DNA from: Deltaproteobacteria bacterium
GTDB taxonomy: Bacteria > Desulfobacterota > Dissulfuribacteria > Dissulfuribacterales > QOAL01
NCBI GenBank assembly: GCA_026996955.1
Contig: JALWJV010000247.1
Coordinates: forward strand, 1-14,322
Length of the DNA: 14,322 nucleotides
Direction of reading: 5' to 3'
Shown here: piece after piece, positions 7,201 to 12,522 of the stretch
Numbering within the stretch: the stretch's first letter is position 1
Layout: each line of letters begins with the position of its first letter
Position numbers and translations under genes: made by a program
The notes under the pieces: model-generated
The model's database searches: none
What the model saw: the letters and a program-made list of their open reading frames with translations, nothing else
Told to the model about the DNA's origin: nothing

Positions 7201-10200
7201 GCCATCTTTGCCGAAAGCACCGGCAGCAGCCAGGTATCTCCAACACTTATTGCACCCATGCTGGAATCGGGCCATACATCAGCCACTTTGACCTTTGAAC
7301 TTGCGGTGGATGATTCCAGGTGGCCTGATCCATTCCAGCAGACAGACACGGTGCAGATTACCGTGGTTCCTGCCACTGATCCCAATCCGCCTGTGGCGGA
7401 TGCCGGACCTGACCAGACAGCCAACGAAGAGACATTTGTACAGCTTGACGGCTGCTCCAGCTCAGACCCGGACGGAGATACGCTTTCTTTCCTGTGGCAG
7501 GTTGAATCCGCACCTTCAGGTGTTCAGATAAATCTTGCCAACGCCAATACGTGCAGTCCGTATTTCACCACTCCCAGATTTTCAAATCCGGGCGGCATTG
7601 ATATAGTCCTGCGGCTCAGGGTAAGCACCGATCTTGGAGGAACGGACCAGGACAGTGTAACTGTTCATGTGAATGATTCCGTAAACGAATGGCCTGTTGC
7701 CCATGCCGGAAGTGATGCAACATTTCGTGAACACGATTATTTTCCACTCTCCGGAGGCGGCACTGACCCCAACGGGGACCCGATAAGCTGTACGTGGACA
7801 GTACCCAACGGGCTGGATGCAGATGTCATTGATTTCCAGGGGCATGAAGATGACTGCGCCCCTGTTATAACAGCATCAGTTACAGAGGACAGGGATATTC
7901 GCCTTAGACTTACCGTAAGCGACGGTCGAGGCGGTACAGATTCTGATGATATTACCCTGCACATCCTGAGCCGGCCCCTGACGGTATTTGACTGGTCACC
8001 TAAGAAGGGATCTCCCGGTACGCTCGTTACCATAAGGGGTCATGAACTGCTGTCCGCTCAACACATAAGTTTTAACGGCTACGATGCCGCTATAATGCAG
8101 GGATCGACTGATGACCAGGTAACTGTTGAGGTGCCTGCCGGTGGCAAGGTGCTGGAACCGTACTTCCAGACGGGGAAGAAGGTGGGCATGGTAAATCTGT
8201 GGGATTACCCCGAGGTTACAACCGGCCCCATTGTGGTGAATGGACCAAAGGCCACGTGGACCTCACCGACCGATTTCCAGGTCTCCCACGCTGAACTCTA
8301 CAGGGTGGAATTGAGCCAGGGGGTGTGGTCATATGGCCTTGTCAAGGGTAAAAATACCATTCTGCAGGTACAGGTGCGTACAAGTGAACCTGATCCCGCT
8401 CCAAACGCACGCATCACTGATGCCATCTGTTATGTCACCCCAAGCAATGGTGACCCTCCTTTTACTGTAAAACCTACCCATGTCCCAGGCTTTGCCCTTG
8501 CATCAACAGGCATCCTGACTTCTATCAACCAGGGCATCAATTTTTTCCTGCCTCCTGACCGGCTTACCGCAGACAGTTACCGTTTCCGTGTGCTGGTTTA
8601 CAGCGGTGACCAGGAGATACTGGGATTTGAATCCACCCGGGACAGCGCGGAGTTTGCAAGTGTTATACGGCCAAGGATCCTGATACGGCCTGTAGTGCCC
8701 TTTGAAAACGGCCATATCAAAACGGGATTCAACTGGAACACGTGGCAGCAGCGCTATCTCCAGGCAATCAGGACATATAAACGGATATATCCTGTTTCAG
8801 GGGTGGATCTTACCATAGGGCCGTCTGCCTGGTCCGGCGCCCCCCTGATAGAGGACGACGGCAAGATACATTTTGATAACTGGAACGTGTTTCACTATGG
8901 CGGCGGTATGATTCCGGCACTTGTCAGCATGTCAAGCTATTTTGATGATTACAATGACAGCCATCCTGATAAAAGGGCAATGTCCGTTGTGGCCATGATT
9001 GATTCCGGACTTTTCCCGGCTGGAGGGACACCGGGCATAGGTTTTACACCACGCAGCATGGTGGCGCATCTTGTCAAGTGGTACCTGGCAGAAAAGATCG
9101 CAGTGGTTGGTCCTGTCCTCGATGTGCTTAATGATATTGTTGGTACCCTTACCTGCGGATTAACACTTGGTATTTGGTGTCCAGACCCGATAGAAACCGC
9201 CGTAAAGGCGATATTTGCCCCTCTTGATGCGGTTGGTATTCAGATTGACGGCAAGGTGGCCTTTTCTTTCCTGCTTGACCAGACCGCAGGAAAGACCCTG
9301 TGTCATGAAGTTGGCCACACCCTGGGGTTTGTTGACCCATATTCCACAAACCATGATAAATATAATATATCTCACTGCATGTATGACGAAGCAGAGCCAT
9401 ATCTTTTTTACAGGTACGCCCCCGAGGTCTCTCCGTACACCCTTTACAAACCTAACTTCAATATAGAACCGCCGGGCAAGATTTTTGACGGCAGTGACAA
9501 CCTGGTTTCCAAATCATTAATGTCGTATGCCCCTGGCAGGAATAATGACAATGCACTGTTTCTGCCTGCTGAATATAACAGCATTCTAAGCCGCTTTCAG
9601 GTACCTGCCTCCAGCAAGGGGGAGGAATCCAAAGGATCCATTTCGGCCAGGGGGGTGGCAGATCAGAGGGTTGTCAGGTTTAAGGGATACATAGACCTTG
9701 AAACCGGCCAGGCGACTGTGCTGGAATCAAAACCCCTGCCTGATGGTGCATCCAATCCCGAAATTCTCCCTGGAAGCGCCCTTACCATGGCCTTCCTGGA
9801 TGGCAGCGGTACCCTGCTTGAGGAGACGGGTTTCCCCTTTGATATCCCTTCTCTGGTACAAGAGAATATGCAGGAGCCATACAATGCACAGTATGCGCTG
9901 TTCTCGGTGGTGCGGAAAGTTCCTGCGGGGAGTGAAAGTGTTGAGATACGTTTCCAGGGTGAAACAGCATGGTCCAAGGAGATAAGCCCTAATCCTCCTC
10001 AGGTTACGCTAACAGCACCGGCAGGGGGCGAGAGCCTCGGTCCGGATGCGGAGTTTACCATAAGCTGGAGTGCCTCTGATCCGGACGGAGACGAGCTTAC
10101 CTACTCTGTTTACTATTCTACCGACGGTGGGGCTACCTTCCTGCCCCTTGAGACGGCCATTAAGGTAACATCAGTAAATTGGGTAACTGCAACGGCGGCG

Positions 10201-11148
10201 GGCAGCACCATGGCGGTTATCAAGGTGGAGGCATCAGACGGCTTCAATGCCGCAGAGGCTGTTTCATCCCCGTTTACAGTGGCTCCCACACCGCCCATGG
10301 CAAGTATAATGGCTCCTTCTGACCAGGACCGCCTGCCGGTGTCAGCGCGGGTACATTTTGAAGCCACTGGATTCGATCTTGAAGGCGGCGTTATAAGGGA
10401 CGACAGCGCCTTCCAGTGGCGTTCATCAATAGACGGAGCGCTGGGTGAAGGCAGGCAGCTTACCGTTCGGTCTCTAAGCATAGGGACTCATGACATAACC
10501 CTTACCGTGACAAGTGCTGGCAGGCAGGCTGCGGACAATGTCACCATCACCATACTGGCTGACAGGGACGGCGACCAGATACCTGACGAGGTGGAAGATG
10601 CCAATGCGCTGCTTGATCCTGACGATCCATATGATGCCATGAGTGACGCGGATGGCGATGGCATCTCACTGGCTGAAGAAGTCCTGCATCTTGGAACCGA
10701 TCCGGATAATCCTGATAGTGACCATGACGGGGTATCAGACGGTGATGAAGTGCTCCAGGGCACATCTCCGCTGAATTCCGATCTTGATGGAGACGGAGTG
10801 GGTGATGCCGCGGACAACTGCCCCGCCGTATCAAATCCGGATCAGGCAGATGGCGATCAGGATGGCATAGGCGATATGTGTGACAACTGCATAGATACGG
10901 TTAACCCTGACCAGGCAGATGATGATGCTGATAAAAGGGGAAATGCGTGTGATCCATGTCCGTCTTCTGATGCCGGCAAGCCAATTGCGGAAAGTGGATG
11001 TAATTTTGGTGCCAGCAGCTGCGATGCCGATCTAGATGTTGATGGTGATGTGGACGGCAGGGATGCGGCATACTTTGCCAATGATACATCGAAGTTTTCA
11101 CTGTCAGAATTTGCAAACCAGTTTGGAAAGAATGACTGCCTGGAGTAG
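4291..11148 (+). CDS. Giant secreted multidomain protein with metzincin-type protease core
   Basis: A protein of 2,285 residues (2,291 if the ATG at 4273 is used). Order by residue: signal peptide 1-23 (cleavage near GLA|QRC); two Cys-containing PPC-like beta domains (24-174, 175-330); disintegrin-like Cys-rich repeats (334-467); acidic DCN.NG.xDE repeat (468-512); a beta-rich, possibly propeller region with recurring WLVVW/WVVVW/FLVVW strands (about 515-925); three PKD domains (927-1227); an IPT/TIG domain (1228-1313); a linker; a metzincin-like domain (about 1461-1770) with HEVGHTLGFVD at 1672-1682 and a Met-turn at Met1744; a beta domain; two Ig/FN3-like domains (about 1900-2085); thrombospondin-3 repeats (2091-2235); and a dockerin-like C-terminus (2244-2285). 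It is probably an exported, calcium-stabilised, cell-surface or extracellular protease or adhesin. Substrate and secretion route are unknown. It is alone in its transcription unit, divergent from the receptor operon. Confidence 0.9.
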   Translation: MKRAFFVIILFISFPSLESAGLAQRCTYGEDATPVCTGARAISGAKGHHVVLMDAAGSSTTGTVGGNSAGNIVYFTVVPEITGTVTVSTCSPFTNYDTVLEVLEKKGEFCDASSTSIAYNDDTTAPECSTGCAGANRASRVSFDAVAGTEYIIKVGSYNNSQACLQCLGLTVTIGEPCGEAPSNFICEMAREIPGTPGTHTVNLDLNDISPPFPVESWSCGGSSISINTPAWFTLTPTQNGTATFTTCNGNTGYDTVVKVFQGTCGGAGFQLGCNDDSEGEYCSSDCGVNRASTLSFPVTAGNTYYIEVGSYDPTPSSCSYCLGATLTIAEAECSLDSQCDDSNPCTVDSCDGYVCLNTPVSAGTACTDDHNQCTVDQCNGAGECIHDPSPAGSACGDPTDTVCNSPDTCDGAGNCLENYAAPGTPCPDGLFCNGNESCNGRGVCNPGEPPCGVDDICSERDHTCYPDCNLNGVADETDIESGTSMDCNHNLVPDECDPDSDADGVPDGCDECPGIDDNAQIGQPFYISTGSAPAVQPDIAFNTSESTWLVVWLENGTVAGTGRNMARIYDNDGSALSQAFALSGVEEQDKGPRVSYDPVNNEWVVVWSAQDAIEGGGWRIRARRISGRGQVIGTSPLNVSGGGVYPANPDIAAGFYQAQGDVPHPYFLVVWEDSRIGGRKRILAANIQEDSQSASGLAVVGSVFPIDDSASFPANHESLTPRIADPSPVRLIVLPSSSMTETWHHVVFEVEYDGISDIFMVNISGLDITDVLRVTHTSSYLEDEAIPAVTYNPMFERELVIFMRGSMIYGQYLSLPLPSGSPVPSGPEFLISSADSFSFDSHPANERLFLGLHIPAGIQGMEIAGLHTSALFSHMDGVDQPVLSMNSNSGECYLLAYRSPGFYSGGHDAIVGRLHCGCWQKPDQLPVADAGPDNPRVAEGASFTLDGSASSDPDGDPLIYRWTQLSGPSAIFAESTGSSQVSPTLIAPMLESGHTSATLTFELAVDDSRWPDPFQQTDTVQITVVPATDPNPPVADAGPDQTANEETFVQLDGCSSSDPDGDTLSFLWQVESAPSGVQINLANANTCSPYFTTPRFSNPGGIDIVLRLRVSTDLGGTDQDSVTVHVNDSVNEWPVAHAGSDATFREHDYFPLSGGGTDPNGDPISCTWTVPNGLDADVIDFQGHEDDCAPVITASVTEDRDIRLRLTVSDGRGGTDSDDITLHILSRPLTVFDWSPKKGSPGTLVTIRGHELLSAQHISFNGYDAAIMQGSTDDQVTVEVPAGGKVLEPYFQTGKKVGMVNLWDYPEVTTGPIVVNGPKATWTSPTDFQVSHAELYRVELSQGVWSYGLVKGKNTILQVQVRTSEPDPAPNARITDAICYVTPSNGDPPFTVKPTHVPGFALASTGILTSINQGINFFLPPDRLTADSYRFRVLVYSGDQEILGFESTRDSAEFASVIRPRILIRPVVPFENGHIKTGFNWNTWQQRYLQAIRTYKRIYPVSGVDLTIGPSAWSGAPLIEDDGKIHFDNWNVFHYGGGMIPALVSMSSYFDDYNDSHPDKRAMSVVAMIDSGLFPAGGTPGIGFTPRSMVAHLVKWYLAEKIAVVGPVLDVLNDIVGTLTCGLTLGIWCPDPIETAVKAIFAPLDAVGIQIDGKVAFSFLLDQTAGKTLCHEVGHTLGFVDPYSTNHDKYNISHCMYDEAEPYLFYRYAPEVSPYTLYKPNFNIEPPGKIFDGSDNLVSKSLMSYAPGRNNDNALFLPAEYNSILSRFQVPASSKGEESKGSISARGVADQRVVRFKGYIDLETGQATVLESKPLPDGASNPEILPGSALTMAFLDGSGTLLEETGFPFDIPSLVQENMQEPYNAQYALFSVVRKVPAGSESVEIRFQGETAWSKEISPNPPQVTLTAPAGGESLGPDAEFTISWSASDPDGDELTYSVYYSTDGGATFLPLETAIKVTSVNWVTATAAGSTMAVIKVEASDGFNAAEAVSSPFTVAPTPPMASIMAPSDQDRLPVSARVHFEATGFDLEGGVIRDDSAFQWRSSIDGALGEGRQLTVRSLSIGTHDITLTVTSAGRQAADNVTITILADRDGDQIPDEVEDANALLDPDDPYDAMSDADGDGISLAEEVLHLGTDPDNPDSDHDGVSDGDEVLQGTSPLNSDLDGDGVGDAADNCPAVSNPDQADGDQDGIGDMCDNCIDTVNPDQADDDADKRGNACDPCPSSDAGKPIAESGCNFGASSCDADLDVDGDVDGRDAAYFANDTSKFSLSEFANQFGKNDCLE
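4360..5280 (+). repeat. Two tandem Cys-containing PPC-like domains
   Basis: Residues 24-174 and 175-330 of the giant protein are diverged copies of one module. Shared marks are a TATFTTC/TVTVSTC strand, NYDTVLEV versus GYDTVVKV, a YNDD/CNDD acidic turn, CxxxCGxNRAS-type spacing (ECSTGCAGANRAS; YCSSDCGVNRAS), the strand VAGTEYIIKVGSY versus TAGNTYYIEVGSY, and a closing CLQCLGLTVTI/CSYCLGATLTI. The fold resembles pre-peptidase C-terminal-like beta sandwiches of secreted bacterial proteins. Function is probably binding or a structural spacer. Confidence 0.7.
5290..5826 (+). repeat. Disintegrin-like Cys-rich repeats and acidic DCN repeat
   Basis: Residues 334-467 repeat a pattern of the type C-x-DD-x-NPCT-x-D-x-C-(x)n-C, seen in CDDSNPCTVDSCDG, CTDDHNQCTVDQCNG, CNSPDTCDGAGNC and CNGNESCNGRGVC. 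Similar repeats occur in secreted proteins of myxobacteria, planctomycetes and slime moulds. Residues 468-512 then carry DCNLNGVADETD, DCNHNLVPDECD and DSDADGVPDGCD, acidic loops like calcium-binding dockerin or TSP3 motifs. The high cysteine content points to an oxidising, extracytoplasmic location. Confidence 0.7.
7069..7968 (+). repeat. Three tandem PKD domains
   Basis: Residues 927-1033, 1034-1133 and 1134-1227 each open with a P-V-A-D/H-A-G motif (PVADAGPD, PVADAGPDQ, PVAHAGSD), contain an SSDPDGD or GTDPNGD turn before a W-containing strand (YRWTQ, FLWQV, CTWTV), and close with a VxITVV/VTVHV/ITLHI strand. PKD domains are Ig-like spacers or glycan/protein-binding modules common in secreted bacterial proteases. 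An IPT/TIG-like module follows (SPKKGSPGTLVTIRG, about 1235-1249). Confidence 0.85.
8671..9600 (+). other. Metzincin-like zinc metallopeptidase domain within the giant protein
   Basis: Residues about 1461-1770. The segment starts with an IRPVVPF strand and a helix (WNTWQQRYLQAIRTYKRIYP), typical of the N-terminal half of metzincin folds. The zinc motif HEVGHTLGFVD at 1672-1682 (9304-9336) gives ligands His1672, His1676 and Asp1682, catalytic Glu1673 and the family glycine Gly1679. Met1744 in KSLMSYAP (9520-9522) fits the Met-turn. Aspartate as third ligand is known in snapalysin-type enzymes; most metzincins have histidine. The 72-residue spacing from first His to Met is on the long side. A roughly 60-residue hydrophobic insertion (CGLTLGIWC near 1620) precedes the active site. 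Confidence 0.75.
10561..11145 (+). repeat. Thrombospondin type 3 repeats and C-terminal dockerin-like motif
   Basis: Residues 2091-2235 contain DRDGDQIPDE, DADGDGISLAEE, DSDHDGVSDGDE, DLDGDGVGDAADNCP, DGDQDGIGDMCDNC and DDDADKRGNACDPCP. These are TSP3-type calcium loops with the classic DNCP...NPDQAD spacing. Residues 2244-2285 end the protein with DLDVDGDVDGRDAAYFA and a final FGKNDCLE. This resembles the single dockerin-like C-terminal motif found on many secreted proteins of deltaproteobacteria and planctomycetes, possibly a sorting or anchoring tag. Confidence 0.8.
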
Positions 11149-11259
11149 CAAAAAAGTGGGTGTTCTGGACTTGTCTATATGCTTGCCACATAATGCGCTG
11201 AAACACCTGTAACTCTCGCCATTAGAGGTGTCGGAGAGCATAAAGTGGCCAAATAAGAA

Positions 11260-11292
11260 AAGGGGCTGCAACTTGACCAGCTGCAGCCCCTT
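11260..11292 (-). terminator. Intrinsic terminator of tRNA-Arg, probably bidirectional
   Basis: A perfect 11-bp stem (AAGGGGCTGCA with TGCAGCCCCTT) closes an 11-base loop. On the minus strand it lies 8 bases after the encoded CCA of tRNA-Arg and is followed by TTCTTATTT. On the plus strand it is followed by GATTTT, so it can also stop transcription from the giant gene that ends at 11148. A weaker hairpin, ACACCT/AGGTGT (11203-11231), lies nearer that stop codon. Confidence 0.8.
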
Positions 11293-11300
11293 GATTTTAC

Positions 11301-11377
11301 TGGCGCGCCCGGAGAGATTCGAACTCCCGACCTACGGATTCGTAGTCCGGCGCTCTATCCGGCTGAGCTACGGGCGC
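11301..11377 (-). tRNA. tRNA-Arg (anticodon ACG)
   Basis: A 77-nt cloverleaf read on the minus strand. Acceptor stem GCGCCCG pairs with CGGGCGC, followed by discriminator G and an encoded CCA (11301-11303). The D arm is GCTC...GAGC, the anticodon loop is CTACGAA (anticodon ACG, wobble A normally edited to inosine), and the T arm is GGGAG-TTCGAAT-CTCTC with one G-U pair. The outermost anticodon-stem pair (C27-T43) does not pair canonically. It has its own promoter and terminator and is transcribed away from the DUF99 gene. Confidence 0.96.
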
Positions 11378-11389
11378 TTGAATGTGGCC

Positions 11390-11418
11390 TTTATAATGTA
11401 TCATGCTGAAGTGTGCAA
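11390..11418 (-). promoter_or_regulatory. Sigma-70-type promoter for tRNA-Arg
   Basis: On the minus strand, -35 TTGCAC (11413-11418) and -10 TATAAA (11390-11395) are separated by exactly 17 bases. The -10 ends 12 bases before the mature 5' end at 11377, leaving room for a short leader trimmed by RNase P. Confidence 0.7.
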
Positions 11419-11582
11419 TACCCTGCTGCCAATTTTGGCCTCAAAAATTTGGTAAGATCGTCCAGGTTCCATCTACCCATCTGTTCATAACCGCTCCTTT
11501 ACTTATAAGAGCCTGTAAGGCAGGGCGCATTCCTTGGTACAGTGACCAGACATGAATTGGTGTTTTCCATGGTTTCTCTCCG

Positions 11583-12161
11583 TCAGGCCCTGCCTGTACT
11601 TATACCAGTTGCAATTGCCCCGGCTATGAGGTGCGCCACCCGGATGGGTTCGGGTAGAAGCCCGTTTACTGAAAATTTTTTAAGCACCCAGAGCACCTCT
11701 TTCCTGCTGAGGCCATACTGCTGAAAATAGACGCCGTTTGCAGGCTCCATTGGCCCGAGGGCCTCCATGAGCCTAAGTTTTTCCTTTCCGCCCCTGACCT
11801 TTTTCAACAGGGCATTTTTTATGGCTTCCATATCCGGCTTTTTTCTGGCCACAACCAGGACCGGACGGTCCAACCCCTTGGAAAGCCTGGGTACGTCCAC
11901 AACATTGAAGCCTCCAAATGCGATGCCCTGGAGCATTACAAGCTGGATATGCTCAAAAAACTTGGAGACTTTTATCCTTTCCTGGATAACGTCAGTGGCG
12001 TCATACCCGTCGCGCTCCACCTCCATGAGCATTACACCGTCAAGGCGTAGGCTGGCATAGACCGCCCCTACCACTTTTACTTCTATTGTTTTGTCATCCT
12101 TAGGGCATGCCCTGGGGAATGGCGCGTCATCAAGGCCTATAAGGTTACTGAACCTTCTCAT
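11583..12161 (-). CDS. DUF99 family protein, endonuclease V-like fold
   Basis: 192 residues from the ATG at 12161; an upstream in-frame TTG at 12197 would add 12 residues unlike the family. Neither start has a clear ribosome site. DUF99 signatures are complete: GLDDAPF at 9-15, ERDGYDATD at 49-57, LQGIAFGGFNVVD at 78-89, RPVLVVARKKPD at 99-110, and the C-terminal PEPIRVAHLIAGA...GISTGRA at 170-192. The conserved acidic residues (D11/D12, D51, D54) sit where the related endonuclease V fold places its metal site. DUF99 is best known from archaea, and its cellular substrate is not established; a nucleic-acid role is inferred from the fold. The gene lies between two tRNA genes on the same strand, with the tRNA-Leu terminator upstream, and is probably monocistronic. 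Confidence 0.88.
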   Translation of the reverse strand: MRRFSNLIGLDDAPFPRACPKDDKTIEVKVVGAVYASLRLDGVMLMEVERDGYDATDVIQERIKVSKFFEHIQLVMLQGIAFGGFNVVDVPRLSKGLDRPVLVVARKKPDMEAIKNALLKKVRGGKEKLRLMEALGPMEPANGVYFQQYGLSRKEVLWVLKKFSVNGLLPEPIRVAHLIAGAIATGISTGRA

Positions 12162-12277
12162 AAGGTCAGAATAGCAGATAGAAAAGGGGGCGTACAAGTG
12201 GGCTGGATTTAACGGTTGGGGCAGCCGGGTATGTTACTGGAGATACACTAAGGTGAGAATGGGATAGTCGGAAACAG

Positions 12278-12312
12278 AAAACCCGTAACCCCTTGCAGGT
12301 TACGGGCTTTTT
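12278..12312 (-). terminator. Intrinsic terminator of tRNA-Leu, bidirectional in form
   Basis: A 9-bp perfect stem (CCCGTAACC at 12282-12290 with GGTTACGGG at 12298-12306) and 7-base loop, flanked by AAAA on the left and CTTTTT on the right. Read on the minus strand it lies just after the tRNA-Leu CCA end and is followed by TTTTCTGTTT. Confidence 0.85.
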
Positions 12313-12321
12313 AATGTCATC

Positions 12322-12411
12322 TGGTGCCGAAGGGGAGATTCGAACTCCCACGAGCGCAGTTTGCTCACTAGATCCTGAATCTAGCGCGTCTACCAATTCC
12401 GCCACTTCGGC
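12322..12411 (-). tRNA. tRNA-Leu (anticodon CAG)
   Basis: A 90-nt class II tRNA on the minus strand with encoded CCA (12322-12324). Acceptor stem GCCGAAG pairs with CTTCGGC and the discriminator is A. The anticodon stem CTAGA/TCTAG closes the loop TTCAGGA, giving anticodon CAG. The long variable arm is formed by GAGC...GCTC, as expected for leucine. The T arm is GGGAG-TTCGAAT-CTCCC. It reads CUG codons. Confidence 0.96.
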
Positions 12412-12422
12412 AGGCAGGGGCT

Positions 12423-12451
12423 ATTAAAATTTGATGGCAGTCACTTGTCAA
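12423..12451 (-). promoter_or_regulatory. Sigma-70-type promoter for tRNA-Leu
   Basis: On the minus strand, a perfect -35 TTGACA (12446-12451) is followed after 17 bases by -10 TTTAAT (12423-12428). The -10 lies 11 bases before the mature tRNA 5' end at 12411. It sits in the gap between the hisHF stop codon and the tRNA, so the tRNA need not depend on hisHF transcription. Confidence 0.8.
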
Positions 12452-12522
12452 GCCTGTTTTTTCTGGATTGAGCGTTTCATCGTGTGTGACACATTACAAA
12501 ATGCACGGCTTGAAAGACTGAA

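Noticed and set aside
11228..11455. A plus-strand frame of 75 codons containing LARPERFELPTYGF
   Set aside because: It is the antisense translation of tRNA-Arg plus its terminator, a well-known false protein in databases.
12166..12405. A minus-strand frame of 79 codons starting MAELVDALDSGSSEQ
   Set aside because: It is the translation of the tRNA-Leu gene itself, another recurrent misannotation.
12483..12493. TGTGTGACACA as a CRP/FNR-like operator downstream of hisHF
   Set aside because: The arms and spacing do not fit TGTGA-N6-TCACA or the FNR site, and it lies after the stop codon of hisHF.
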